NCBI GenBank assembly: GCA_033182465.1
Contig: CP137321.1
Coordinates: forward strand, 2,294,001 to 2,358,000
Direction: 5' to 3'
DNA: 64,000 nucleotides
Origin: Sanghuangporus weigelae
Lineage: Eukaryota > Basidiomycota > Agaricomycetes > Hymenochaetales > Hymenochaetaceae
Positions within the stretch are counted from its first letter, which is position 1. Each line of letters begins with the position of its first letter. Both the position numbers and the translations under genes were made by a program. Below the pieces are notes generated by a model, which saw only the letters and a program-made list of their open reading frames with translations, ran no database searches and was not told the DNA's origin. Shown in pieces: positions 44,701 through 56,010 of this stretch.

Positions 44701-45348
44701 TCGGCACTTGGACTGGTCCTGGCTGGGTTGCCGGGAAATCTACTCTACTACAAGTGCGTGCAACGCTCTTTTAGTTAATGCCTAGCTAACCATGAGTCTT
44801 AGGTTCTCGTCTCGATTCAGTCGATGATCCTTTGTGACGAGCCCTATCTCAATGAGCCTGGATGGTCTGGTATGGCAGGCACTCCTGCGTCGAAAGCTTG
44901 TGAGTTATGCTGACCTTATCCTAACTCATACTAATATCTGTTAACACATTAAATGTAGACTCTGCTAATGTGAGACGAATGGTTGTTAATACCGCGGTGA
45001 GATATCGTCTCTAAGACCCATGATAGTATCTGTTAATAATGGTTCTCTTTCAAGATGCTTGCCAACCTCAAGTACCCTCCCGAACCTTTCGGAGAGGTCA
45101 TTCGTACCCACTTCCGTCTGAAAGCACGGCAAATTACGATGCAGCTAGATAAATGGCTTGCAGAGGATGACGGCAAACAGACAAGTGCGGATGGTGGTGG
45201 GAGTCCGCTTCCTAAGATGCCAGGACAGATGCCAAATGCTAGCGGAAGTGGGAATGCTTTCAAGAGTAACGTAGATGAGATGAAGGCATTGCTTTTCAAG
45301 TTGCAAATGGATAGCGGCGCTTTGGGCTCAACGTCCCGAGCAACATAG
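41793..45348 (+). CDS. Large E2 ubiquitin-conjugating protein with UBA and IBR-like segments
   Basis: A multi-exon gene. Exon 1-2 encode MEKEVAQIVEMGATAAQARA then ALRKYKDVMRAAEQIFDG, a UBA domain (MG loop, C-terminal helix). An acidic linker follows. A cysteine-rich block at about 42460-42840 reads CTCPEECGY...KCQKCSSTFCLACGER...FHC, spacing typical of an IBR zinc module (C-x2-C-x4-C-x2-C then HC). A helical region of about 450 residues with Lys-rich and acidic tracts comes next. The C-terminal E2 fold is TPPQTNGGKYRFNPNLYADG, then KVCLSLLGTW with the active-site Cys, STLLQVLVSIQSMIL, EPYLNEPGW and, after further exons, HFRLKARQITMQLDKWL. The E2 most resembles BIRC6/UBE2O-type giant E2s, but there is no BIR domain here. 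It may act as a combined E2/E3; that is inference. Exon joins in the E2 part were checked in frame. Confidence 0.82.
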
Positions 45349-45593
45349 AAATTAGTTCCTCTTTTATTCCCTCTTTATCTTTCAATCATCACAAGCGAGC
45401 ATTTTGAAACAGATTACGCTTATCATCGTGGTCTTGGTTTCCGGGCTGTCCGTAGAATGCATGTCCTTAATATACGAAAAAGAGAGAGAAACGTTGCTTA
45501 CTTCAAAGCCGGACACTCCTGTGACTGGGAGTGACATCCGCGCCGATCTTGTCACGATTTCGACTCGGGCGTTCTTCCTTTGGTTAAACTATA
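45349..45593. other. Short intergenic gap
   Basis: 245 bp between two same-strand genes, containing the FMC1 promoter. No feature was recognised. Confidence 0.4.
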
Positions 45594-46062
45594 ATGGCAA
45601 CGCAATGTCGAGCAACTTATAGGTCTGTCCTTCGCGAGCTCGCAAAGTCGGTGCGTTCATGGGTCCTTTCAATCGTATCCATTTCTGACGTATGATTCAT
45701 TGGTAGTCCATCGTACCCCGAGCTTCACGAAACCACGAAATAGCACGTACTTTTCGGAGTATATTTGATGAACGATGTTCGTCCTCGTCTTCAAAAGATA
45801 TGGAGAAGCTATTTAGAGATATGAGGAATGCTGTTACTTTCTTGAGAGCTCAGAGAATACACAAGGTGCGTGTCATGTTACTATTTTGTATTTTTGGGAT
45901 CCCATCTTATATTGCTTTATCTTACGTCTTGAACAGGAATTGCTAGATAGATATAATCCTCTGCACAACATGACGCAAGAAGAGCGTGTCAAAGCGACTG
46001 CAAACCGTGTTGGTCTCAATACACCGATAGATGTAAAGAAGCCAGACGAGAACGATAGATGA
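45594..46062 (+). CDS. FMC1: Mitochondrial ATP synthase assembly factor FMC1 (LYR-like)
   Basis: Three exons: 45594-45650, 45707-45865 and 45937-46062, together 114 codons including the stop. The protein begins MATQCRATYRSVLRELAKS, with the LYR-like YRSVLREL of the family, continues HEIARTFRSIFDERC and DMEKLFRDMRNAVTFLRAQR, and ends HNMTQEERVKATANRVGLNT plus a short tail. This agrees with human FMC1 in order (YR/FRxLLREL, long helix, then GLxxP). FMC1 stabilises the Atp12 chaperone for F1 assembly in the matrix. The stop lies 76 bp from the stop of the convergent sirtuin gene, so the two 3' UTRs very probably overlap. Confidence 0.88.
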
Positions 46063-46138
46063 TCAATGCATCATACCTTCATTGTTCATTACATCAATAG
46101 AATACAACTTGAGCTTCGTGTTGAACGCTATATACTCT

Positions 46139-47208
46139 TCAGGCATCATCAATTCCGAAGGCTCTGGGCAGAGTTTCCTCGCACGGACCCAGGAACAAGT
46201 AATCAGCTCTCTTGTCGCCTTTGCTTCGTTCAAGATTGAATACGGCCACTTTTCCGCCATGTAGACGAACTTCCGCCGCATACCCAGCTGCTGGGTAAAC
46301 CTAACGATGTCCATGAATTCTCAAGGCTAGTTATGATGACAATTGAAGCTCGCGTACTTGTGAAGACGTCCCGACGACAAGACACATATCCGCTTTTGCA
46401 ACCAACTCATCGATAGCTCCTAGAAACCACGGCTCTTCGCCGAACCATACGACACCAGGACGAGCTAGTGCACCGCATTTCTTGCAGCGAGGGAGGTCCG
46501 CCTCGGGAATCGTTGGTTCTATGCTATCGGCGTCTACGAGAGTCTCAGTCCCAGCAAGGGCAGGGCAGATTGGCGAAGCGTCGTTCCATTCCACGTGATT
46601 GCAGGTTTCGGACGTACAGCGTACTTCGAAGAGACGGCCGTGCATTTCCAGGAGTAGAGGTTGTTCCTTTGCAGCGGCGTCTACTACTTCTTTTTCAGCC
46701 TCTGGCAGGCGTTTGAGTGCAGCATCAAGAGCACGCGTGCTGAGCCCATCCACATTCTGCGTTATAAGGGTGAACGTTGATTCCGGCACAGCGATCGTGT
46801 TCAGGTAACTAGGTATCGATAGCTGAGCAAGTGCTCTATGTGCGGCGTTTGGAGATGCTGCGCGGGCCCTATGGGCATTAACAAGTTCAGACAACTGGAC
46901 ACAATGCGTATATCATGTGAATTAACACACTTTTCTCGTCTGTAATGATAAAATTGCCAGACTCGTGATGGATCTCGCTTGAAGGCCTCAGGAGTTGCGA
47001 GTCTTGTTGCGTCAAACCTCCTCCAGAGTCCTCCAGCACCTCTGAATGTCGGGATTCCTTGTTATCTGCTTAGATCTGTTTTGATTTTACTAGTGTGATG
47101 TCGAAGAGGATTACCAGACGCTGCAGATAGACCCGCTCCCGCGACAGCAATGATATGTTTTGATGTTTTGAGCTCACGTCGGAAGGCATCCATGTCGTTA
47201 GACCGCAT
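46139..47208 (-). CDS. SIRT5-type NAD-dependent protein deacylase (sirtuin)
   Basis: A class III sirtuin that removes acidic acyl groups (succinyl, malonyl) from lysine, usually mitochondrial. The NAD site is seen in [20 protein letters not shown]. The next part, [18 protein letters not shown]...[10 protein letters not shown], holds the Tyr and Arg (Y-x-x-R in YHYRR) that select acidic acyl groups in human SIRT5. Catalytic His is in [12 protein letters not shown]; the zinc cysteines are C-x4-C and C-x2-C (CTSETC, CKKC), followed by RPGVVWFGE. After an intron starting GTACGC, the last exon reads [20 protein letters not shown]...[14 protein letters not shown], stop at 46139. Start is ATG 47208; an in-frame Met at 47193 is also possible. 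The predicted start has little of a targeting sequence, so an upstream exon cannot be excluded. Confidence 0.92.
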
Positions 47209-47518
47209 CTTAGTACAAGAGATGTGATGGCTGAAGGAATGAAAGAGTAGATTCGGTGACCCTGGAAATACTACTTTTGGAAACCATCACAAAATCGTAG
47301 AGATACATTGTGAGGTCAGAAGAATTTCAAGAAATCCATCTTTAAAGTAACAATACTGAATTGACAGAGTAACGGTAGGGACGAAATTCAAGGACGGAAA
47401 CGAATGTCGAGCGCAGTCGAGAATGATTAGTAGACTGTTACTCTGGTCACCTGTCCATGTAAGATTTAGCAGGTGAACCAAGACTGTGTAGAATTTCACT
47501 TACCGCGGAAGGTGATTC
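47209..47518. other. Intergenic stretch
   Basis: 310 bp upstream of the sirtuin gene and downstream of the next minus-strand gene. No feature was recognised. Confidence 0.45.
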
Positions 47519-48070
47519 CTAGTCTGATGGCTCCTTTGGTTTCGCTGGCATGCCGTGCCGCCTCTTATCTACCGCCTCCAATCCCGCTTTGGACGAGTCA
47601 TCCAGCCCAAACAGCGCCGCCTTCACTCTGCTATGTCTTACAACATTCTTCCTGTCCGCTGATGTCCCCCCAATCCTTCTCGATGCGAGTGGGGTATATC
47701 CCTCGGTCAGAAGGAAAGTCTTTGAGCTCCAGCGCCTCTCGTTAAGGGTATGTTCGAGGTCGTACTTGCTCTCCTCCTCGATGTCCCTGTCCATCCCGCG
47801 GTCAAATTCCCTATCGATGTATTCCGAGATGTTCTCTGGATGCACGAAACGTTCCGCTTGGTGGAATAGCGAGATAAGTTTTCGTTTACGTTCGGAATCT
47901 AGGTAGACTTGAGGTTGTCGAGATGAGGACGGTTTTGAGTCGGGGTCGGATAGTGCATTTCCCTCGCCTGGAGATGTCGAGAAAGACAATTTACGAGGCT
48001 GAGATACTAGACTTCGCCTTAGTGACCGTGAGGCCGTGCGCGAGGCGGCCTGAATTATGCCTGTGAGCAT
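47519..48070 (-). CDS. Predicted mitochondrial protein, function unknown
   Basis: One uninterrupted frame of 183 codons from ATG 48070 (MLTGIIQAASRTASRSLRRS). The first 35 residues are rich in Arg, Ser and Leu without acidic residues and include RKLSFSTSP, a good mitochondrial presequence with a likely cleavage site near Arg-Lys-Leu-Ser/Phe. The rest is charged and probably helical (RKRKLISLFHQAERFVHPEN, EYIDREFDRGMDRDIEEESK), ending in a basic tail with HGMPAKPKEPSD. I recognise no domain. The position of in-frame coding between two well-supported genes and the presequence support a real gene; a mitochondrial ribosomal or assembly role would be a guess. Confidence 0.7.
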   Translation of the reverse strand: MLTGIIQAASRTASRSLRRSLVSQPRKLSFSTSPGEGNALSDPDSKPSSSRQPQVYLDSERKRKLISLFHQAERFVHPENISEYIDREFDRGMDRDIEEESKYDLEHTLNERRWSSKTFLLTEGYTPLASRRIGGTSADRKNVVRHSRVKAALFGLDDSSKAGLEAVDKRRHGMPAKPKEPSD

Positions 48071-48282
48071 TGTCAGTTGCACCGACTACAACGCAAAAGC
48101 AAAACGTGCAAGGCCTAGACTAGACTTATCTTATGTCCCACGATCACTTGATTCCATGCATCGCGTCATGTCGCGTCGCGTGTCAGCGGTCACGCTTCCA
48201 CTGCTTTCTAACCATCATTCGCGAGCACTCTAATATCGCATAGTACAAAGCGAAAGCATAAGATAACACAAAGTAAGTCTAT

Positions 48283-49861
48283 CTACAATATCTGAACAAT
48301 GACCGTCACGTCGTCTAGCCATGGCTGGTCGCTCTGAAGCGAGATCATCTGGGAAACCGCATTGTTGTCCTCCCCGCCCAACGCCTTCTTCAGTATACGA
48401 AGCGCAATGTTATTGTCGATGTGAAAGGATGCTTGCTCGTTTCGAGTTCCAGGTGGTATAACTGCATCGACGTAATATTGTGGATAACCTTGGGGAGGTA
48501 TAGTCTCAAGCAAATCGGGCAAGCCATCAGTGCAGAGAACTAAAAACTGACTAGGAACTCCTATCAATGCGTTTGATCCACGATTCAATCGAAAATGCGC
48601 CACATCTGGATCAGCAGATAGATAAGGCGGAGTCCTGATTCGGTCAATCAACTGCGCCCAAGCTGCACGTGAACTATCCACATTTTCTTTCCCAGCATCT
48701 AGGTTGAAAAGTATTCGACTCGTAAATGCTGCTGGCTGCTTGAAAGGCTGGTCTCCTATGCCTATCTTGGATATTCAGTCTATGAAAGCTTCTCGGGATT
48801 GCGGTACGTACAACGGAAGGGAGCTATTGTTCCCAATATGCGTCCGTTCCTTACGCAATCAGGCTCGTTGGGATGCTCACGCCTCACACGCTCTACCTCG
48901 AGCAGATTCGTGCCGTTGTGTACCTGAGTAAGAAGCTCGCCAACCCACCTCCCCGATGGAGCCCGTGAGGCAAGTACTGACGATGAGTAATCAATTAGAA
49001 TGTCGCAACGGATACTTCTTCGCGAAAGCGACGCACCCGCTTGGCAATCGCCAAGGTTTGCGATCCAAAGGTTCTCCTGAAGGGGATCAACAAGAGCCAA
49101 TAAGGCCGTAGTGCCGTACATGTTCAACTGAACCTTCTTGTAATTTTGCAGTCCATTACTATAGTCGTTGATGACGCTCCTGATATAGTCATCGCTCAGA
49201 CGTTCTAGCGAGGCGATCCCGCCAGGGAACAATTCGAGCACGTCATTTGCGATGTCCCGGTCGAACGAGATGAAGGCACGTTTAAGCGTCGCAGATACGA
49301 CCGCGGGATCTTTGAGGCACGCTGGACCTCTGTTGCTCACTGCCTCTGCCAAAAACTCCTGGACGATCACAGGCAGATGGTGCGCGACGTGCTCGACAGT
49401 CGCCTCTCCGAGATGCCCTTTGACAATCAGGATAGAAAGGGGTAGAAGGCGCTTGTCAGTCTCTCACGTTATACAACGTCAGACAGACATATTCGCAATG
49501 CCCGCTCCGCGCGGACCGAAATCCACGCAGGGGGGAAGGGGACTGTCGGTGTCATCAACTCACCGTCGAAGACTCCTGTAAGGGTCCATAGCTCGTTTCC
49601 AGTGCCGCTCACCACGAATTGCTCAATAATGTACCGATCCTGACACCGAGCGGTCGCGCACGGCTGGAAGCTGAGCCCATCTGCCTTACGGCCACTCTCT
49701 AGATCTAATACCCCTGTATAGGGGTGCGCAAGGTCCACAAGAGCGTCCTCTACCTCAGATGAGTTCAGAAGGGTGTAATCCGCGCTTAGGATCGAGGTTC
49801 CAGAGCTGCTTGCGGAAGGGGGCGGCTCGCCATAATCTTGTGTATTCGAGCGGGATCGCAT
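48283..49861 (-). CDS. PP2C-family protein phosphatase
   Basis: A metal-dependent Ser/Thr phosphatase resembling the fungal mitochondrial pyruvate-dehydrogenase-phosphatase group. Exon 1 (ATG 49861) has a Ser-rich leader then ATARCQDRYIIEQF and ELWTLTGVFDG, where VFDG-HLGEATVEHVAHH spans the first intron (motif DGH-x-G). Then come the helical insert (DRDIANDVLELFPGGIASLE), YGTTALLALVDPLQENLWIA and NLGDCQA (motif GD-x-x-A), and RRREHPNE...RVRNGRILGTIAP-type segments (here RVRREHPNEPDCV and NGRILG). The final exon gives FLVLCTDGLPDLLE (motif DGLxD) and WLDDVTVIVQIL with the last metal Asp. All main metal Asp residues are present. The leader is not a clear presequence, so location is uncertain. 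Confidence 0.9.
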
Positions 49862-50353
49862 CTTAAATACCGAGTGGGGACTCAGGCTGGGTTATGAGCA
49901 ATAAAACGCTACGAAAAAGCAGGAAGATGCGTGCTGGGAAGTTGGGGCTGGATTTTATGTATATAAGTTCTCGATCGGTCCTCTGGAACTAACTCAAGGG
50001 CATTATGCGGCGTGTAAGTCGAGGCACTTGGAGACCCAGCCAGGGAAGTGAAACTGGAACAGACGAAAGAACCTCGAGGCTCTACACGCGGAATAGGCTA
50101 CTTGGAATTACACGCAATGCTTCTTCGCCAGGCAGCTAGTCCACTCAAGGCTATTCTTGAATTGCCTAAATGGGACTTACATCCGAATTTGGAAGGCCAG
50201 TGGACGCACAACTGACAACATGGCAGCCGGTACTAAAGGGGACGAATGGCTGCTTCGATAGCAATTAGCTGCGCGTCTCGTCTTTGACACGTCAAGGATG
50301 CATTACAAAACATAACAGATTTTCCGATAAAATTAGAAGCTAATGAGGTAAAA
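49862..50353. other. Intergenic stretch
   Basis: About 490 bp upstream of the phosphatase gene and downstream of the permease gene. No feature was recognised. Confidence 0.45.
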
Positions 50354-52570
50354 TTACATCTGTATTGGCGACTTAGTGACAAGTACTGGGATATGAAGTT
50401 CGTGCGACTTACCAGCCAACCCCAGAAGCGCTCGAGCCAGTTGCGAGGCGGCGGGTCATCATACGTCATTGCTTCTATTTCTTTCAGGCCCGTGACGAAA
50501 TCCATCTCCATCACCTTCAGCGGTCTTTGCTTATAGTAGAATGATGACGAGATGTACAGGACTGGGAAGAGCATGAAGGGCTGCAGTGGTATGTTAGCAT
50601 CATCCGATCCAATCATAAGCCTCTAATACTTACGAGGTAATTCGTAACGAAGGTGGCTGTGTCCCAGTTGTCCTTAAGGAAGACAGACCAGCCAGAGAAC
50701 TACCAAAATGACCAGTGTTAGAACTCAGACAAGGCGAAACGCGAAGGGAACGCACGAAGCAGATTACGATACACGAGATCGCAGCGTACCAAGCTGCAAA
50801 CGGGTTCATCTTGCTTGCGTATGGAAGTGTTGACCGATCAAAGCCCTGTGCGACAAAGCCTGCGTGGAAGCGGATATACGTGACGCTGATACCGAACCAG
50901 GTCATCAAACCCGCTACCGACGTCATGTTCACAAACCAATTAAAGACTTTCCCAGAACCGGAGCTCACGCTCATGTAAGCAAGGAAAGCAAAGGCTGTAC
51001 AGAACAGGATAGAAAGTAATGGTAGACCGCGAGCCGTTGTCCTCGTGAAGATCTTCGGAGCGTTGCCGGAGAGTGCCAGACCGTACAAGGCACGGGACGA
51101 GGTGTACAAGTCGGATGAAGAGGCAGACCACGCAGACGTAAGGAAGGCCGCGTTTATGACGTGAGGAAGTCCCTTGATGCCTGCCGTTTGAATGGCAATC
51201 ACGAACGGAGATGCTGATGCAGTCCCGGATGCTAGATTAAGGTCCGGGTGGTTGGAGGGCACCAGGAGGCCAATAATGAAAGTGCCTCCGATGTAGAAGA
51301 GAAGAATACGGACGTAGACCCGCTTAATCGCCTTCGGAAGATTCCTGCGAGGATTTTTTGCTTCTCCAGCAGCGATCTAAGCCAAAAGGACGATCAGAAA
51401 GGTTTCTACAAAAAAAAAAAATCGTAGAAATCTACGTACAGCGACAATCTCAGTACCGATGAAGGAAAAGGCCGCTTGTGTCATTACAGCCCACCAGCCC
51501 AAGAACCGACCCTCTGCACCGGCAATTTCATTGTACTGCGTGAAAGGACCTGGATGATCCCAGTATCGGAATCCAATGCGATCGTGATTTGGTCCTCCGC
51601 CAAGATCAAGGACAATGCCAAGAATCTATTTATAACGTATTTCAGTTCACTAGAATGTTTGTGAACTGAAAAGCTTAACATACAATCAATCCAGTGATTG
51701 TAATCACTTTTATTGACGCGAAGATGAACTCGGCCTCGCCATAGGCACCTGACTCAAGAATTTAGCGTAAACGATCAGGACTAATGTCGCAGACTAACCA
51801 GCGCCGAACATATTGATGATAACGACAAAAACCAAGCACATGGTGATCCATACCGCAGGATTTACTTCATCCGGCTACGAGAGCGGGTGACTTAATCAGC
51901 GAGTGCTCCAGTACGGATCAAGAAAGCACATGCTCACCGATTTCCAATACGACATCAAAACCGCAGCTGCTGAGAGCTCCGCGGGGAGAATGATAGTCCA
52001 GTTGTACCAGTAGTTCCAACCCATCGTAAACGACAGGGCCGGGTTGACAAACCGTTCAGCCAATTTGATGTGTCCTCCAGGAATGGGCAGATATGCGACC
52101 ATTTCGCCCAACGAGATCTAGATCCTTCCTGTGAGCGCTGCATGTTTGTCAATAACAGAACCCCGGGCCTACCATAACACTGTAGCAAATTGACCCGACT
52201 ATCAAGTAACCTAACACGAGACCAAGAGGACCACCATTTCTGAGAGAAGTTGCCGTTCCAAGGAAAAGACCGGTTCCGATGACGCCTGTAGAGCAATCAG
52301 TCACGATCTTCCATGAGGAAAAAGAACAGGTGAATTACCTCCAATACTAGAGGATGGTTACACAATGAGCCGATATACAACAGGATCAATCAAGAAGAAA
52401 CCGCACCTAATCATAGCAATGTGCCGGTTTTTCAGTGACCTCTTCAGATCGCTATGTGGGGGCGGCACACCCGACACGCCATGTGCCTCGGAGGAGGCTT
52501 CATGAATTTTCTCGTCAGTCGCATGTCCTTCATGCTTGCCAAAGGCCTTCTCGTCGGGAAACGACGACAT
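50354..52570 (-). CDS. Amino-acid permease (YAT/AAT family)
   Basis: A proton-coupled amino-acid permease with twelve membrane helices, plasma membrane. Start ATG 52570: MSSFPDEKAFGKHEGHATDE, a polar cytosolic N-terminus with LKRSLKNRHIAMI. The family block IGGVIGTGLFLGTA is in exon 2, then SLGEMVAYLPIPGGHIKLAE and SFTMGWNYWYNWTIILPAEL (helix 3), GFRYWDHPGPF in the loop, FSFIGTEIVAIAAGEAKNPR (helix 6 end), PKAIKRVYVRILLFYIGG, and SSDLYTSSRALYGLALSGNA, SVAGLMTWFGISVTYIRFH and ASKMNPFAAWYAAISC. The C-terminus is NWLERFWGWL followed by an intron (GTAAGT...ATACAG) and one last Met codon before the stop at 50354. Retention of that intron would add about 60 other residues. Substrate range is not known. 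Secreted and vacuolar-type peptidase genes follow. Confidence 0.92.
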
Positions 52571-53702
52571 GATAGAAGGAAGCGAAAGAGAACACGCGGA
52601 AGGAGGGCAAAAGGCATATCAAGGGACACATTTAAATACTGTGCTACTGATACAGCGAGTCCTCCACGGCGGAAGGCACCATGGTTTGAAATAAATTGAA
52701 TTCCGTGCATCAAATCTCTCAGTTCCTGCCTGAAATTTTTGATCTCTCACGACGTGATTCAGGGTCACGCTAAACATTCATTCGCCCGGCGTCCCATTCC
52801 CGACTAAAATTAGCGCAAAAGCTCCGCGTGACCAAACTAATACTGGTTACAATTCTCGGGGATGACATTCAATCCGTGCTCGCCGAAGTCATTCAGAACA
52901 TCCCGGTTTGCAAGGCTGTCCATCAAGGTGAGTGGTTCGTTCAGTACATGACAGCCTAAAATATTCAGGAATGCAAAATTGATTTTACAACGGAAGAGCG
53001 ATTCATCGCGCGCCGAGATAAGGCTTTCGGAACCTTATCTCGTCTATGTATCGGCTACATATCATCTTCCTCAATTTATTTATGATAAGTAACCACTTTC
53101 ACTCTTTTCTCGTACCGTACCTCAGGATATCCAGATGCACCACCCTTGGAGCTTTGTGATGTCGCTCGGACCACCCTACTGTTCCAATTCAGTCCCGACA
53201 CCCGACATATTCTTCTTGAATTTAATTATTCAAATTTGAAAATCTCCAAATCATGTGGTTGCCCTCTCAAAACACGGATGAGAGGAAACTCCGCCGCGTC
53301 TGGATGCTCTTGACTGTTGTTCCTTGCCTCTCGGGAGGTGACCATCTGTCCTTTGGATGACTTCAAGTGCCACAGTCAGCTGTAATCTCTCTCCAAATCC
53401 TGTGCCAGATGACCATGTGGAAGATAGTAGAAGTGCATTTTTTTCGGATTCGAAGGGATCGGATGGTAACGTGACTATCTCAGACGGCAACCGGGGTTCC
53501 TTCCAACACATAACCGGTGATAATTTATAAAGATGGGTTTGTACTGTCCTTCAGGAACCTTTGGATGGTGACTACTAGCAAGAAATCTGTCTTTATGCAA
53601 TGATTCCAATTGAACGGGATCTCCGTGATATCGCCACGACCCTTTTCTTCAACCGAAGCGTGCGCACTCTGTCGTGATGTGCGTGTGCTTTTTCTCCTTT
53701 TC
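52571..53702. other. Intergenic stretch
   Basis: About 1.1 kb between the permease start and the M24 peptidase stop. The short frames (for example 53251-53511 -) have no domain I recognise. No repeats or RNA genes were found. Confidence 0.5.
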
Positions 53703-55414
53703 TTATCGCTGTTGTATGATAAACGCAGCATCGGCTCCGTTTTGATGACTCTGGGCGCGATTCGTATCAACGATATGAAACCGTTCTTGGCGACCTCGTA
53801 CGAAGTGCCATCTTTTCGTATCGTTTTTCCAGGACACGTTTTCCTCGAGCATGAATCTCAAGGACTCATTCCGCTCAGGAACGAAGTGTCTTGCAAAGAG
53901 CTCGATGCTGTAGTAGGTCTCTGGTAGGATCGGGAGTTCTCCGTATATCGGCACGAAGTCCGGTAAATTGGTGAAACCTAGGAACGAAGGTATTGGCCTC
54001 AGCTTCTTTGTTCTTCCTGGGGCAGTGCTTCTTCCTTCCGATATCGGAGAAGATTGAGAAGACTGGGGCAAACATTGCACTTACCTATCGTGGCTCCCGG
54101 GCCATGCGCGAAATCATTTATCGGGTGGGAGTAAATCTGGCCTTCGATGTCTTCTTCTTCCAGCCGACGATTACAGGCTGCCAGGACTTCGTTGCCTGTT
54201 CGGCCGACTTGCAATTCCTCAAGAACGATGTCCTGCATTCGGTTGGCTTTCTTCAATCCCGCAAGAAGGCCTTCCGGTACAGTTCTCTCCCCTTGCGATG
54301 CGCGCAGCACGTAGCCGAGGTGCTGCGTATCTGTGTGCATACCCATTGCACTGATGCCGAAGTCAACATGCAGAATGTCACCCTCTTGAACAATCGAGTC
54401 TGAGCCTGACCAGCCGGGAAAGGAGCTGGGGTCGAGGACTTTGACGCGTGGTTGATTCCACGTCGAGACGTTTTGTTCTTGCATTTTTTCTCGGAACCAC
54501 CATTGAAGGTCCTGTGTTCTTCATTAGCCACATGCTGAAGGCAAGTAAAATAGAAGAGAAATGTCCCTTACCTCTGTAGCTGTCTTCCCAGGGACGACAA
54601 CTCGTTCACTAAACGCTTCTTCCAACATAGCCCAGATTGTCTCCTGCATCTTCGCAAAATACACAATCTGTCCTGGTACACGCTTAGAGACAAACTCGAC
54701 TGCAATCATCGGTACATTGACGAATCGACTTGTCCACCGTTCTCCAAGCTCTTCTTTCAAAACATCCATCTCACCAACGTGCAACCCACCCGCAAACGCG
54801 ATGTCTCGGTCTATATTGACCATAATGTGTTCGGGGGCATATGACTCGAGGACCTGGCGTAATTCAGGCCAGACATCCCCTGTGTTGTCTACCCAGAGGA
54901 GCGGGTTGGGTCGACCAGCAAGTGAGGATGAGTTAGTGTGGAAGAGCACGACGGTGCGCCTGTGCGCTGCGAACTCCGTTGCGGACTTGATGGACCACCA
55001 GATAGTGTCTTCTGCATGCTCGCGCTGGCTCACCTGGTCCGATCGCCCCCCGTATTTATACGGAAAGTTTATCCGTCACATATGCGAGTGTATGGCGTAT
55101 CGAGTATGGTGCCATTACAATATCAAATGATATAAAAATACGTGTGTAGATCGCAGATGTGAATCGCGACATAAGAGTAAGATATTTGGTGAACGACGCA
55201 CGAGCCACGCACCCACGCCGTATTTCTTCATCAAATCCGGGAGCGCGTCGAGCCGCTCCTGTCTCCATCCATTCATTATCTCAGCCTGCTCTCGCAGGCT
55301 AGGCAATTGCTGGTATTTAGCAGGTTCGTCCGGATGCAACTGGCCATTGGTTTTCAGGAGGATGAGGGCGAATGCAGTGTACCAAGACAAGAGGATTTTT
55401 AGATGAACGATCAT
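53703..55414 (-). CDS. Secreted M24-family metallopeptidase (Xaa-Pro aminopeptidase/creatinase fold)
   Basis: A two-domain pita-bread enzyme, probably cleaving Xaa-Pro bonds. A signal peptide, MIVHLKILLSWYTAFALILL..., starts at ATG 55414. The N-terminal creatinase-like domain spans about 55340-54600 (SQREHAEDTIWWSIK, MVNIDRDIAFAGGLHVGEMD, GQIVYFAKMQETIWAMLEEA). The catalytic domain contains HVDFGISAMGMHTDTQHLGY with two metal Asp, NDFAHGPGATIG with the metal His, YYSIELFARH with a metal Glu and RFMLEENVSW with a second Glu. Six exons or so. All five ligand positions of M24 are visible. The protein ends FIIQQR, stop at 53703. A Pro-specific or related dipeptidase acting outside the cell or in the vacuole is the natural reading; the exact substrate is not known. 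Confidence 0.88.
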
Positions 55415-56010
55415 CTTGGAATTTCATGAGATAGAGGGATGATACAGCTTTGGACTTCCGATAGCACGTTACATGATGCAGTTTGTCCCACCCAGGAAGA
55501 GCCTTGTGAGAAATGAATGTATCGCGCTATTTGCATTTATTTACGCGTCGTAAACTCTGTTGAGTGTCGATCTTATTGGCGTCCACAACCCTCTCTTGTG
55601 AGGCCCATTTGGCGTTTGCAAGTCTTGGCCTCTACATTTGATGCTCATTTGACCCATTCACACACGATCTCGTCCCTTGCTTAAACCTCGGATTTAAGCA
55701 GATTTAAGCCCATTCCAAGAAACAAAAGACTCCACCCGATTTGATTCCGCCATTCAGCAGTAAATCCGGGACTAAATCGCTTTTAATTAAGGGTAAAGAC
55801 GCATAAGCGTAAGATACCCAGCGCGCACACATACTTGACCAAATCGAAATCGAGTCGAGATAACCGAGGACATTTAGAAGAAACGAAGGGAATGGAACAA
55901 ATGAGTGTATATAAACGAGCGAGAGCGGGTTTAGTAACATACTCGATACACGTAGTCAATAACGAGAAGGAGAAGAAAGGAAAGTCGAGGGAAAAGTAAA
56001 TACAAAGAAA
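55415..56010. other. Intergenic stretch
   Basis: About 600 bp between the two peptidase genes. Nothing recognised; the frame at 55704-55940 (-) has no domain. Confidence 0.5.
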
